Below, in pieces: positions 55,585 to 64,000 of a DNA stretch of 64,000 bases. The notes beneath the pieces were generated by a model that saw only the letters and a program-made list of their open reading frames with translations, was not told the DNA's origin and searched no databases. The translations under genes and the position numbers were made by a program. Position 1 is the first letter of the stretch, and each line of letters begins with the position of its first letter. This DNA comes from Brevibacillus brevis (GTDB lineage: Bacteria; Bacillota; Bacilli; Brevibacillales; Brevibacillaceae), in NCBI RefSeq assembly GCF_022026395.1, contig NZ_CP041767.1:5396001-5460000 (forward strand). Direction: 5' to 3'.

Positions 55585-55939
55585 GGTGGAGGCGGGGGGA
55601 TTCGAACCCCCGTCCGAAAACAGCGATACATGAGCATCTCCGAGCGCAGTCACTCATTTAAATTTCGGTACCGGATTCGCGGAGTGACGCGCTGACCCGT
55701 TACCTAGCCTGATTGATCTTCTTCCTTCGGCTCCAGGCGGAAGCCTCCGGCGTATCCCACTAAAGTTGAGCGCTAGTCATGCCACATGGGCGATGGAATG
55801 GTAGCGCCTCACTGGTTATTAAGCAGCGAGAGAAAGTTGTTTGTTGCCAGTTAATGGCGTTCCGCGTTGTTGACGAGGTCCGCAGCCCCCCGGCTCGCTT
55901 CTCATGCTCTACCATCCCCGTCGAATCCAGAACGCCCCC
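55585..55939 (-). ncRNA. ssrA: tmRNA (transfer-messenger RNA)
   Basis: The 5' acceptor strand GGGGGCG (55939-55933) pairs with CGCCTCC near the 3' end; the T-arm GGTTCGAATCC is present. The tag frame (55848-55816) reads GGC AAC AAA CAA CTT TCT CTC GCT GCT TAA TAA: GNKQLSLAA after the loaded alanine. It rescues stalled ribosomes with SmpB, encoded just upstream. The 3' end reads ACCT, so CCA is not encoded and must be added after processing. Length about 355 nt. The last 237 bp equal the displaced copy at 42534-42770. Confidence 0.95.
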
Positions 55940-55951
55940 CAGGTAGGTGAG

Positions 55952-55992
55952 AAAAAGTCTAGGTGAAGAGCCATTAAATCCGCACCTAGACT
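55952..55992 (-). terminator. Hairpin with U-run immediately upstream of ssrA
   Basis: On the minus strand AGTCTAGGTG, a 17-base loop and CACCTAGACT are followed by TTTTT, ending 13 nt before the mature tmRNA 5' end. It has the form of an intrinsic terminator and probably ends smpB transcripts, but it leaves no room for a normal promoter between it and ssrA. Confidence 0.7.
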
Positions 55993-56098
55993 GAATGATT
56001 ACTAACAGTGTATTGGCTTGTTGTTGCTTATTAAATATAGCATAGGCAACACCCAAAACTCAACGTTGATTGCTGCCAAGCCTGCCAGTGCAATCCAA

Positions 56099-56572
56099 TC
56101 AACCTTTTTGGCGTTCGCGCAGAGCACGCTCGATATCACGCGCAGACTCTTTTTTCTTGAGGTCTTCACGCTTGTCGTAGTTCTTTTTCCCTTTGACAAG
56201 TGCGAGCTCGACCTTGGCCCAACCGCCCTTCAAATAAATGCTGAGCGGGACCAGCGAGTACCCTCTTTCGCGAATCAGACCATTGAGCTTGAGGATTTCC
56301 AAGCGGCGCATCAGCAGCTTGCGAGTCCGCTCTGGCTCATGGTTAAAACGATTTCCCTGCTCGTACGGACTAATATGCACATTGTACAGTAGCAATTCGC
56401 CATTCTGCACACGAGCGAAGCTGTCTTTGAGCTGGACACGCGCTGCACGCACGGACTTGATCTCCGTACCGGTCAGCTCAATGCCTGCCTCGTATACTTG
56501 CTCGATGTGGTAATCGTGGCGCGCTTTTCGGTTTTGGGCGATTGTCTTGGTTCCGGCCTTATCTTTTGACAT
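56099..56572 (-). CDS. smpB: SsrA-binding protein SmpB
   Basis: 157 residues from ATG 56572 (MSKDKAGTK), 5-6 nt after AGGTGA. The SmpB family is recognised by [20 protein letters not shown] near the start, [17 protein letters not shown] and a basic C-terminal tail ([20 protein letters not shown]). It binds tmRNA, completes its tRNA-like shape and delivers it to stalled ribosomes. Directly upstream of ssrA and downstream of rnr in the usual Bacillales order. Confidence 0.97.
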   Translation of the reverse strand: MSKDKAGTKTIAQNRKARHDYHIEQVYEAGIELTGTEIKSVRAARVQLKDSFARVQNGELLLYNVHISPYEQGNRFNHEPERTRKLLMRRLEILKLNGLIRERGYSLVPLSIYLKGGWAKVELALVKGKKNYDKREDLKKKESARDIERALRERQKG

Positions 56573-56662
56573 GGAGATCACCTCACTTGTACGTACTGCG
56601 TTTCGTACCAGTTAGTCTAGCAAATTTTGCCCATTGTGGCAAGTCATTTACCCGGTAAATAG

Positions 56663-56713
56663 CCAACCCCGAAAAGGGAAACGGATCGTTCCGCGTACTT
56701 TTCGGGGTTTAAA
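56663..56713 (-). terminator. Terminator between rnr and smpB
   Basis: AACCCCGAAAAG pairs with CTTTTCGGGGTTT around a loop of about 20 nt, just after the rnr stop. Confidence 0.7.
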
Positions 56714-56720
56714 CAACTGT

Positions 56721-59231
56721 TTAACGGCGTTTCCGTTTCGCCTGACTGGCTACATTTTTGCGGTTCTTTTTCTTCGACTTGACGAGATCTTCCCAGAATC
56801 CCTTCTGGCGTTTCGCTGGGGTATCTCCTTCTCCTGCACCGATTGGCAGCACTTCTTCACCGCTCGATGCTTTGCCCGATCCAGCACGGCGAGGAGGTTT
56901 GTTCCCTTCCGTTTTGCGGCGATCCTTGTATTTTTGACGGATTTCCGCCGGATGCTTTTTGTCCTTTTGACGATCCGGTTTGCCTGGACGATCTGGACGG
57001 CCTGTACGTGAACGATCTTGTTTGCCACGTGTGGGCTTACGATCTCCACCTCGACCATCTATTACGCGAGGCGTACGCTCACGGCTGCCGCGGAATCCAG
57101 CCTTCGGCATCCCGACGATTTCGAAGTCGATGGTGCGTTCATCCACGTTTACATTGGCTACACGTACCTCGACGACATCCCCGATCCGATACTGCTTGCC
57201 TGTACGCTCACCAACCAGCGCAAACATTTTCTCATGGTAATGATAGTAGTCGTCGGTCAAAAAGCTGACGTGCACCAAGCCTTCAATCGTGTTAGGCAGC
57301 TCGACGAAAATCCCAAACGAAGTGACGCTGGAGATGACGCCTTCGAATTCTTCTCCCACTCGCTCAAGCATGAACTCCGCTTTTTTCAGATCGTCTGTTT
57401 CACGCTCGGCATCGACAGCCAACCGTTCACGTTGTGACGCATGCTCCGCGATTACTGGCATTTGCTCTGCCCAGTACCCCAGACGTTTTTCTGATATTTG
57501 ATCCCCCAGCTCGATCCATTCGCGAATGCGACGGTGGACGATTAAGTCGGGATAACGGCGAATCGGCGAAGTGAAATGGGTATAAAACTCCGTAGACAAG
57601 CCGTAATGCCCCAGACTTTCCGCGTCGTAGCGCGCTTGCTTCATGGAACGCAGCATGACGGTGCTGATAATAATTTCTTCCGGTGTTCCCTTTACCTCTT
57701 CCAGCAATTGCTGCAACGCACGTGGATGGACAGAATTGCCTTTCCCGCGGATTGAGTAGCCAAAATTCGTGATGAACTCCATGAAGGCCATGAGCTTTTC
57801 AGCATTCGGGTCTTCGTGAATCCGGTACATGAACGGCTGCTTCATCCAGTGGAAATGCTCGGCCACTGTTTCGTTGGCAGCGAGCATAAACTCCTCGATG
57901 ATCTGCTCCGCAATCGATCGCGTACGGAAGCCGATTTCTGTAGGGGTTCCCTCTTCATCGACGTAAATTTTCGCTTCACGGAAATCGAAGTCAATGGCGC
58001 CGCGCTGCATCCGTTTTTTACGCAGCTTCAAGGCCAGCTCTTTCATATCCTCAAACATCGGGACGAGTCTGCTGTACTTCTCAATCAAAGCTTCGTCCTT
58101 GTCTTCCAAAATACTGCGTACATCTGCATACGTCATGCGCTCATCTGTACGAATTACACTCAAAAAGATGTCGTACTTGACGGTGTTTCCGTTCGCATCC
58201 ATCTCCATATCGCAGGAAATCGTCAATCGGTCTACCTGCGGATTGAGACTGCATATGCCGTTGGACAAGCGATGTGGCAGCATCGGGATCACGCGGTCAA
58301 CTAAGTAGACACTGGTACCGCGACGATACGCCTCATTGTCCAGCTGGGACTTTTCACGAACATAGTAGCTGACGTCAGCGATATGCACGCCGAGTCTCAG
58401 GTTTCCATTTGGCAGCCTCTCCAGGGAAACGGCATCGTCCAAGTCTTTGGCATCTGCACCGTCGATCGTAACCATCATCCGCTCACGCAAGTCACGACGA
58501 CCGCTGATCTCCTCCTCGGAAATCTCATCTGGTGCAGCCTCAGCCTCTGCTAACACGTCATCTGGAAAAGCTTCTGGCAAGTTGAACTTGCGGATGATCG
58601 ACAGAATATCGACGCCCGGATCGTTCTTATGGCCGAGAATCTCGACGACCTCACCCTCAGGATTCACTCGCCCCTCTGGGTAACGAACGATGTTGACGAC
58701 TACCTTGTGACCATCTACAGCACCGTTATAGGCTTCTTTTGGGATAAAAATATCCTTGCCGAGCCGCTTTTCGTCGGGAATGACAAACGCGTAATACGTC
58801 TCGTCCTTGAACGTCCCTACGACCTGCTTCATTCCCCGCTCGACGATGCGAATAATTTGTCCTTCCAGACGATTGCCGCCTGCTTCCTTTTCCACACGGA
58901 CCAATACGGTATCCCCATGCAGCGCACCGTTCATATCATTCGCATGAACGTATACGTCCTCCGCGCCCTGTGTTTCCGGGATCACAAATCCGAAGCCCTT
59001 CGGATGACTTTGCAGACGTCCACGCACCAGATTCATTTTTTCAGGCACACCATACCGATTCGCTCTGGTGCGGATCACCTCTCCGCTCGCTTCCAGTGCA
59101 TTCAGTGTTTTCACAAGCTCCTTGAACGTGGCAGAATCCTTGATTCCAAATGCTTCTTCCAGTTCCCTCACCGTCATCGGGTGGTATGCTTGCTCTCGCA
59201 TAAACGCGAGTATTTTTTCTTGATCTTCCAT
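56721..59231 (-). CDS. rnr: Ribonuclease R
   Basis: 836 residues. An N-terminal winged helix is followed by two cold-shock domains. The RNB catalytic domain has the Asp-rich active site ([14 protein letters not shown]) and RNB signatures ([12 protein letters not shown]), then an S1 domain ([20 protein letters not shown]) and a long basic C-terminal tail rich in Lys/Arg. It is a processive 3'-5' exonuclease for structured RNA that also cooperates with tmRNA in clearing defective mRNA. AAGGAGG lies before ATG 59231. Confidence 0.97.
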   Translation of the reverse strand: MEDQEKILAFMREQAYHPMTVRELEEAFGIKDSATFKELVKTLNALEASGEVIRTRANRYGVPEKMNLVRGRLQSHPKGFGFVIPETQGAEDVYVHANDMNGALHGDTVLVRVEKEAGGNRLEGQIIRIVERGMKQVVGTFKDETYYAFVIPDEKRLGKDIFIPKEAYNGAVDGHKVVVNIVRYPEGRVNPEGEVVEILGHKNDPGVDILSIIRKFNLPEAFPDDVLAEAEAAPDEISEEEISGRRDLRERMMVTIDGADAKDLDDAVSLERLPNGNLRLGVHIADVSYYVREKSQLDNEAYRRGTSVYLVDRVIPMLPHRLSNGICSLNPQVDRLTISCDMEMDANGNTVKYDIFLSVIRTDERMTYADVRSILEDKDEALIEKYSRLVPMFEDMKELALKLRKKRMQRGAIDFDFREAKIYVDEEGTPTEIGFRTRSIAEQIIEEFMLAANETVAEHFHWMKQPFMYRIHEDPNAEKLMAFMEFITNFGYSIRGKGNSVHPRALQQLLEEVKGTPEEIIISTVMLRSMKQARYDAESLGHYGLSTEFYTHFTSPIRRYPDLIVHRRIREWIELGDQISEKRLGYWAEQMPVIAEHASQRERLAVDAERETDDLKKAEFMLERVGEEFEGVISSVTSFGIFVELPNTIEGLVHVSFLTDDYYHYHEKMFALVGERTGKQYRIGDVVEVRVANVNVDERTIDFEIVGMPKAGFRGSRERTPRVIDGRGGDRKPTRGKQDRSRTGRPDRPGKPDRQKDKKHPAEIRQKYKDRRKTEGNKPPRRAGSGKASSGEEVLPIGAGEGDTPAKRQKGFWEDLVKSKKKNRKNVASQAKRKRR

Positions 59232-59325
59232 TCACAAACCTCCTTTTTCGCGTGGCATTCCCGCGTTTCTCCATGACCATCCTATTATGTAGTATTCACC
59301 GTTCCCGCATATCGCAATCGGAATA

Positions 59326-59360
59326 GAGAAAAAGACAGCAAGTTGCACTCGCTGTCTTTC
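59326..59360 (-). terminator. Terminator after secG
   Basis: On the minus strand AAAGACAGCGAG pairs with TTGCTGTCTTT around the loop TGCAAC-type bases, followed by T residues. Confidence 0.75.
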
Positions 59361-59373
59361 GGCCGTTCGTCTA

Positions 59374-59616
59374 TTACGCTCCTGATTTCAAGAAATACCC
59401 GAGCAAAATCGCAAAAATCATGAAGCCAACCGCAAATACAACGGTCAGTTTCCCTAAAAGTGCGTCAATCCCGCGGGCTTTTTGTTTGCCCATCAGTTGC
59501 TCTGCGCCGCCACCAATCGCTCCGGAAAGGCCGGCACTTTTTCCCGATTGCAGCAACACGACGATAATTAAGCCAATACTTGCGATCACAAGTAAAATTT
59601 TCGCAGCCAATGCCAT
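59374..59616 (-). CDS. secG: Protein translocase subunit SecG
   Basis: 80 residues from ATG 59616; GAGGTGA lies 7 nt upstream, whereas the ATG at 59622 abuts it. Two membrane helices (about 3-23 and 57-77) flank the conserved loop LQSGKSAGLSGAIGGG. It is part of the SecYEG translocation channel. It stands upstream of rnr, in the usual Firmicutes context. Confidence 0.96.
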   Translation of the reverse strand: MALAAKILLVIASIGLIIVVLLQSGKSAGLSGAIGGGAEQLMGKQKARGIDALLGKLTVVFAVGFMIFAILLGYFLKSGA

Positions 59617-59826
59617 TTTCATTCACCTCAAAACGTATTTCCAAGGCGGAAAAAACCAATACAACAACTTTATCACACTTGTCTGGTAACAGCAACCCGC
59701 TATCCCTTCCATTATAAGAGAAATTCTTTCAAATAATATTGACCGTTATAAGGTAGAATAAGAGCAACGTGTTTTTACGAAAAAATGGCAAATTGTGTAC
59801 TTTCTTTGTCTTGTTGGGTAGTCGCC

Positions 59827-59855
59827 TTGATATTGTCAAACTTTTGCCGTAAAAT
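59827..59855 (+). promoter_or_regulatory. Promoter of the cytochrome c gene
   Basis: TTGATA (59827-59832) and TAAAAT (59850-59855) are spaced by 17 nt, about 40 bp upstream of the start codon. Confidence 0.5.
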
Positions 59856-59897
59856 TACCATGAAACTTTATAATTTGCTTTGGGAGGTCTTTGTCAG

Positions 59898-60293
59898 ATG
59901 GCTGGGTCCAACAAAAAAGACATGAATCAAAACGATGTAATTGATTCCGCGAAGGCCTTTTTTACTTCGTTTGGTATCTTGTTTCTTGTTTTTCTCATTG
60001 CACTTGTAGGATCAATCATTTTCCCACCAAAACATGGCGAAGAAGCAAATGGTGGCGGCGCACCAACTGCACAAATTGACGCTGCTGCTGTATTTAAACA
60101 AAATTGCGCTTCCTGTCATGGTCAAAATCTCGAAGGCATTGCAGGTCCAAACCTGACAAAAATTGGAGCGACGCTTAGCGCTGACGACATTGCTAAAATC
60201 ATCAAAGAAGGTAAAGGCGGCATGCCCCCTGGAATGCTGAAGAAACAACCAGAAATTCAAGCGGTTTCACAGTGGCTGTCGGAGAAGAAATAA
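59898..60293 (+). CDS. Membrane-anchored c-type cytochrome (c550-like)
   Basis: 131 residues from ATG 59898 (GGGAGGT 9 nt upstream). One N-terminal transmembrane helix (about 25-45) without a lipobox, a short Gly/Ala linker, then a class I cytochrome c domain with CASCH haem attachment, GPNL and the Met ligand in GGMPPGM. It carries electrons on the outer face of the membrane to cytochrome oxidase. The helix anchor resembles CccA-type rather than lipoprotein CccB-type proteins. A terminator follows. Confidence 0.92.
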   Translation: MAGSNKKDMNQNDVIDSAKAFFTSFGILFLVFLIALVGSIIFPPKHGEEANGGGAPTAQIDAAAVFKQNCASCHGQNLEGIAGPNLTKIGATLSADDIAKIIKEGKGGMPPGMLKKQPEIQAVSQWLSEKK

Positions 60294-60317
60294 GTACATA
60301 GATAGCCTGTAAGAAAG

Positions 60318-60350
60318 AAACACCGAAGACTTTTCCTCTTCGGTGTTTTC
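60318..60350 (+). terminator. Terminator of the cytochrome c gene
   Basis: CACCGAAGA and TCTTCGGTG form a perfect stem, followed by TTTT. Confidence 0.85.
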
Positions 60351-60374
60351 CGCGTTAATGGGGAGGCTTTTCAT

Positions 60375-61127
60375 ATGATCATCAAGATTGAAGCTTTGGG
60401 GAAACAAATCCACTCCCCTGCACGTACATGGTTGTTCCGTGACGTAAACACTAGCATTATGGAGCCTACGATTATTGGCATTCTGGGGAAATCAGGTCAG
60501 GGAAAAAGCACCTTGCTTCGTATTTTGGGTCGTCTTTTGCAACCTGACGCCGGTACGGTTTTCCTGGAGAAGAAAGAAATGACACTGTGGGACGCGAAAG
60601 CTTGGCGAATGAAAATCAGTTATGTGGCTCAGCAGGCCGTTATGCTGCCAGGCAGCGTGGAAGACAATCTGCGGACAGTAAGTACCCTGCATCAGCGTCC
60701 TTTTGATAAGAAGCTCGCCTCAGCCTTGATGGAACAGTTATATATGGAAGAGATTGATTGGTCAAAACCGGCCGCTCAACTCTCCGGCGGTGAAAAACAA
60801 CGGCTCGCTCTCGTTCGTAGCCTGATGCTTCAGCCATCTGTCCTGCTGCTGGATGAGGTTACCGCTTCACTCGATACGAAGAGCAAGCAGGCTGCTGAAC
60901 GGCTCCTCGTCGATTTGCACCACCAAACGGGCACGACCTTAATTTGGGTCACGCATGATTTAGAAGAAGCACGAGTCGCTTGCAAGCGCATTTGGTTTAT
61001 GGCCAACCACCAGCTCGCAGAAGACGCTGAATCTGAAGCGTTTTTCCACTCGCCCCAATCCGAGGAAGCTCGTGAATTTTTGCAAGATGGGAATGTCCAC
61101 GCTGCCCTCAGTGAGGTGCAGCGATGA
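60375..61127 (+). CDS. fetA: ABC transporter ATP-binding protein, FetA-like
   Basis: 250 residues. Walker A GKSGQGKST, Q-loop, signature LSGGEKQRL, Walker B VLLLDEVTASLD and the switch His in VTHDLEE. It is paired by a 4-bp overlap with a permease of the FetB type, a pair linked in Escherichia coli to iron export and oxidative-stress resistance. The substrate here is inferred from that homology. GGGAGG lies upstream. Confidence 0.88.
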   Translation: MIIKIEALGKQIHSPARTWLFRDVNTSIMEPTIIGILGKSGQGKSTLLRILGRLLQPDAGTVFLEKKEMTLWDAKAWRMKISYVAQQAVMLPGSVEDNLRTVSTLHQRPFDKKLASALMEQLYMEEIDWSKPAAQLSGGEKQRLALVRSLMLQPSVLLLDEVTASLDTKSKQAAERLLVDLHHQTGTTLIWVTHDLEEARVACKRIWFMANHQLAEDAESEAFFHSPQSEEAREFLQDGNVHAALSEVQR

Positions 61128-61888
61128 CGCATACGCTTACGGATTCATACATGTGGCTACTCTTTGCCTATGCATTTGTTTTCATTGCCCTCCTGCTTTC
61201 CGTTTGGCAGAAGCTCGGCTTGGAAAAGGATATTTTGATTGGCACCATCCGCTCTACCGTTCAATTGCTCGGGATCGGCTACGTCCTACATTTTGTCTTT
61301 GCTGCCGATAGTGTCTGGTTTATATTATTGATCATTCTCATGATGATCTTGGTCGCTTCGTGGAACGCTGCCAGCAGAGCCAAGCATTTATCGGGGATCT
61401 TTTGGCGGATCTCTATATCACTTGCATTAACAGAGGTCATCACTATGGGACTGTTGGTTGTACTCGGGCTTGTATCTCCTACGCCGCAGTACCTCATCCC
61501 GATGAGCGGCATGATTATTGGCAGCTCCATGATCGTCATGAGCCTTTTTCTCACGCATATGAACAGAGAAGTAGAAGCCTCTCGCGGGGACATCGAAACT
61601 CTGCTTTGTCTGGGAGCGACTACACGCCAAGCCGTGCATGTGGTGCTGAAGCGAGCCGTCAAAGCGAGCATGATCCCCACCTTTGACACGATGAAAACAA
61701 TCGGACTCGTCCAATTGCCAGGGATGATGACCGGAATGATCGTCGCGGGTGCCAGTCCCATCGAGGCCGTTCGCTACCAAATCCTCATTATGCTCAGCTT
61801 TAGCTCCTCAGCGGCCATTTCGGCGGTTCTGATCAGCATGCTCAGCTATCAGCTCTGGTTTACACGGGATTCCATGCTCCACCCTTAA
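61124..61888 (+). CDS. fetB: ABC transporter permease, FetB-like (UPF0014)
   Basis: 254 residues with about six or seven membrane helices. Family features include ASWNAASRAKH, the GMIIGSSMIVMSL segment and GMMTGMIVAGASPIEAVRYQ. It forms the membrane part of the exporter with the preceding ATPase, which it overlaps by 4 bp. Transport of ferrous iron or another metal out of the cell is inferred. Confidence 0.88.
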   Translation: MTHTLTDSYMWLLFAYAFVFIALLLSVWQKLGLEKDILIGTIRSTVQLLGIGYVLHFVFAADSVWFILLIILMMILVASWNAASRAKHLSGIFWRISISLALTEVITMGLLVVLGLVSPTPQYLIPMSGMIIGSSMIVMSLFLTHMNREVEASRGDIETLLCLGATTRQAVHVVLKRAVKASMIPTFDTMKTIGLVQLPGMMTGMIVAGASPIEAVRYQILIMLSFSSSAAISAVLISMLSYQLWFTRDSMLHP

Positions 61889-61897
61889 ATACAAGCA

Positions 61898-61928
61898 CTG
61901 TCGGACACAGCTTCCGGCAGTTTTTTTG
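61898..61928 (+). terminator. Terminator of the fetAB-like pair
   Basis: CTGTCGGA and TCCGGCAG pair (one G-T), then TTTTTTT. Confidence 0.8.
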
Positions 61929-61994
61929 TTTTTGTAATGAAATGCACCCTGAGTCGTCAAATTACATGTAGAACGTACAAAAGGTGGTTCAGCT

Positions 61995-62519
61995 ATGGAC
62001 AAAAACGGTTTAATGGAGCAATGGTTCCTACGCTATGGCGATGATATTTACAAATTTCTTATTTACTACACAGGAACCCGCGATGTGGAAGACCTCGTTC
62101 AGGATGTCTTTTTAAAAGCGCTTCGGTCTCTGGATGCATTCGAAGGCAGATCGCAACCGAAAACATGGCTATTGACGATTGCCAGAAATACCGCCATCGA
62201 TCATAAACGAAAGCAACGTCTGCGTAATTGGCTGCCAGACAAATGGCTGGCGAATGTAGAGACTGAAGAAAAAACACCGGAGGAAATTTTGCACGTACAT
62301 GAGGAGCAGCAAGCACTTTACCATGCAATCCGAGAAGTAAAACCCGCATTTCGTGAGGTGCTCATTTTACGTGGGGTCAAGGGACTGTCCTCCAAGGAGA
62401 CGGCTGAAATACTGGGGTGGTCCGAAAACAAAGTAAACGTGACATTGCACCGTGCCATGAAAGCTGTCAGAGAAATACTTGAACGTGAGAAAAAGGAGAT
62501 GATTGGCGATGCGATCTAA
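61995..62519 (+). CDS. ECF-family RNA polymerase sigma factor
   Basis: 174 residues. Sigma-70 region 2 (DVEDLVQDVFLKALRSLDAF then TWLLTIARNTAIDHKR) and region 4 (FREVLILRGVKGLSSKETAEIL then SENKVNVTLHRAMK) are clear. It redirects polymerase to a stress regulon. The next gene starts 11 bp before its stop in another frame and encodes a membrane-spanning protein that is likely its anti-sigma factor. Autoregulation is likely, but I see no convincing ECF promoter in the leader. Confidence 0.93.
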   Translation: MDKNGLMEQWFLRYGDDIYKFLIYYTGTRDVEDLVQDVFLKALRSLDAFEGRSQPKTWLLTIARNTAIDHKRKQRLRNWLPDKWLANVETEEKTPEEILHVHEEQQALYHAIREVKPAFREVLILRGVKGLSSKETAEILGWSENKVNVTLHRAMKAVREILEREKKEMIGDAI

Positions 62520-63747
62520 TTCAGACCATGACTTACTATCGAAATTGAAAGGAATGCCGGATATGAAAATGAACGGAGAACAAAAGCACGAGATCGTTTC
62601 TGCAATTCGCCAAACAAATGTGAGCAAATCTGGAAGGACAGCTTCCTTACGTGGTTTCGCTACGATTGGCAAGGGATTGGCCCTCTGCTCCGTACTTGCT
62701 GTGACCGTCTGGCTGGGTGCCTCACTCCTTGCGAACCAACAACAGAGTACATTGCCAGATACCGTTGCACCTATTGCTCCTGGCTCTCCTACCGCTTCTC
62801 CGGGACCCGGTCCAAACAACAGCGTGACAACACAGCCTATTCCGCAGTCAGAGGAACTCTTGTCACAAATTCGTTCAAATGCAAAAAAAGGCAGAGTCAT
62901 CTCCCTTCCTTTCGTTCTGGAAAAAACGATAGATGAAGTAGAAAAGGGCTGGGGAAAGCCTGAGAAAACCTACTCAGCAAATGGACTGATCTACTCTGCC
63001 TACCCGAAAAAAGAAGTCGTGTTTGGCTACAACAAAGGCATGCAGCTCGTAGACATGCACAGGACAGATTCACGCTTGCAGCAAATCAGCTTGTCTGCCG
63101 TCGAAAAGAGCTGGGGAAAACCGAGCCGTATCAGCGAGTTTGGCGATCATACAATTTATACCTATGATGTGACGAGTGAATATCAGGTCAAGCTGATCTT
63201 CCAAGGCACGAAAAGCACGAGCAAAGAAGACTTGATTCTTGTGGAATACCAACTGTACTACCCGCAAGGAAACAAAAATCTGATGCTTTATGGGAATAAT
63301 GCCGAATTGTTGCAAAGCGTGCGTGATCTCGCCGGGAAAGGCCAAATCATCGGCAGTCAGTATCGTTTAGAAAAAGATGTATTCGATGACGCAGAAAAAC
63401 AGTTGGGCAAACCGGATGTCGTCTCCTTCGTCAATGGCATCACATACAATACGTACCGGGATCTCAACCTAGTCTTCGCCTTTAACAAAGGAATGCAAAT
63501 CGTTGATATTCGTTCCTATGACCCACGCCTGCAAGCAATTACACTTGCCGAGGTGCGTGAAACACTTGGGGAGCCAGCTAGCAAAACCACAACGGGCGGC
63601 CAAACCATCTACACCTACAAGGTAACCCCTGATTACGAATTGAAATTTATTTTCTCAGGCATCATGACCGATGACCCAAACACTATCTTCATCGATCACG
63701 TAAACATTTACTACCCACGAGGAACATTCAACAACATGGCGGGATAA
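62509..63747 (+). CDS. Membrane-anchored DUF4309 protein, probable anti-sigma partner
   Basis: 412 residues from ATG 62509, 8 nt after AAGGAGATG and inside the sigma gene. A cytoplasmic N-terminus (about 1-60) precedes one transmembrane helix (LALCSVLAVTVWLGASLLA) and a Pro-rich linker. Two tandem DUF4309-like domains follow outside the membrane (EKTIDEVEKGWGKPEKTY...YNKGMQLVDMH and a second copy EKDVFDDAEKQLGKPDV...FNKGMQIVDIR). The layout matches a one-pass anti-sigma factor that senses an envelope signal, but no zinc motif is visible, so this rests mainly on gene context. Confidence 0.85.
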   Translation: MRSNSDHDLLSKLKGMPDMKMNGEQKHEIVSAIRQTNVSKSGRTASLRGFATIGKGLALCSVLAVTVWLGASLLANQQQSTLPDTVAPIAPGSPTASPGPGPNNSVTTQPIPQSEELLSQIRSNAKKGRVISLPFVLEKTIDEVEKGWGKPEKTYSANGLIYSAYPKKEVVFGYNKGMQLVDMHRTDSRLQQISLSAVEKSWGKPSRISEFGDHTIYTYDVTSEYQVKLIFQGTKSTSKEDLILVEYQLYYPQGNKNLMLYGNNAELLQSVRDLAGKGQIIGSQYRLEKDVFDDAEKQLGKPDVVSFVNGITYNTYRDLNLVFAFNKGMQIVDIRSYDPRLQAITLAEVRETLGEPASKTTTGGQTIYTYKVTPDYELKFIFSGIMTDDPNTIFIDHVNIYYPRGTFNNMAG

Positions 63748-63761
63748 CCACACAAAAAAAA

Positions 63762-63786
63762 GACGGGAGCATCAGTCCCGTCTTTT
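63762..63786. terminator. Bidirectional terminator
   Basis: GACGGGA and TCCCGTC form the stem, with T-runs on both strands between convergent genes. Confidence 0.85.
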
Positions 63787-63790
63787 TTCA

Positions 63791-64000
63791 TTATTTACCG
63801 ATGATGTAGCCTTCCAGCTCATCCAGTACTTTATTCGCTGCGATTACGCCACCGGAAGTATTCCAGATGGTGTCATCCACTTTGATTGCTTTGCCCGCTT
63901 TCACGACGTTCAGGTTTTTCCAGAGTGAATCGTTTGTCCACTCTTGCTCCAGCTTGGATGCCTCGCCCTTGCCTGTTTCGTACGTAAAGTAGAACATGAT
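63791..64000 (-). CDS. Iron-siderophore substrate-binding protein, C-terminal end (partial)
   Basis: The frame is open past the right edge; ATG at 63997 is probably internal. The visible 70 residues include EQEWTNDSLWKNLNVVKAGK and NTSGGVIAANKVLDEL, the closing pattern of FecB/FhuD-type periplasmic-binding lipoproteins that capture ferric siderophores. The assignment rests on this tail alone. Confidence 0.75.
   Translation of the reverse strand: MMFYFTYETGKGEASKLEQEWTNDSLWKNLNVVKAGKAIKVDDTIWNTSGGVIAANKVLDELEGYIIGK

Noticed and set aside
61929..61990. ECF autoregulatory promoter before the sigma factor
   Set aside because: TGAAAT and CGTC/CGTA motifs occur but at spacings (11 or 18) that do not suit the usual 16.
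1..64000. CRISPR arrays or tRNA genes
   Set aside because: No regularly spaced direct repeats and no tRNA cloverleaf seen apart from the tRNA-like part of ssrA; the repeats found are module or ssrA duplications.

Overview
The window looks like a Brevibacillus (Paenibacillaceae, Bacillales) chromosome. The grounds are strong AGGAGG-type ribosome sites, a tmRNA tag reading GNKQLSLAA, the conserved block secG - rnr - smpB - ssrA, large modular NRPS genes, a fetA/fetB-type iron exporter and an ECF sigma/DUF4309 pair. Genus is inferred from gene content and style, not from a marker alignment.

Layout. 1-17068 (minus strand) is the 5' part of a nonribosomal peptide synthetase operon: a two-module starter protein, a three-module protein with two nearly identical valine-type modules, and the start of a third synthetase running off the left edge. 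A good sigma-A promoter at 17586-17613 gives this operon a leader of about 510 nt. 17730-31584 holds a tiny membrane protein, a 1655-residue secreted Ig-like repeat protein, a response regulator - histidine kinase - lipoprotein operon, a MITE-like inverted repeat, a MalT-type LuxR regulator, an uncharacterised helical protein and an RDD membrane protein. 31653-38119 (all minus) holds an S9 peptidase, a diguanylate cyclase with a dCache-like sensor, a prolyl-4-hydroxylase-like oxygenase and a BrnQ transporter.

38384-40380 is the most unusual locus. A strong promoter drives two tiny paralogous peptides (31 and 32 residues) that share an N-terminal half and a cysteine at position 30 but differ in their C-terminal halves. 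A perfect 11-bp hairpin terminator follows, then a 496-residue soluble protein with an HEIAH metal-binding motif. I recognise no described family for this arrangement. It reads as a candidate peptide-maturation, signalling or bacteriocin system.

42534-55584 is a 13-kb island bounded by a perfect 237-bp direct repeat of the 3' half of ssrA. It carries a DUF262 + nucleotidyltransferase pair, an Mrr-like nuclease co-directional with a complete type I restriction-modification operon (hsdM-hsdS-hsdR), a decayed ardA anti-restriction gene, small mobile-element ORFs, one intact radC-like gene and one broken one. No integrase is visible. The intact ssrA at the right junction carries a 3' end supplied by the island: its CCA has become CCT, and it has a new terminator.

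55585-64000 is core chromosome: ssrA, smpB, rnr, secG, a membrane-anchored cytochrome c, an iron-export-like ABC pair, an ECF sigma factor with its probable regulator, and the C-terminal end of a siderophore-binding-like protein at the right edge.
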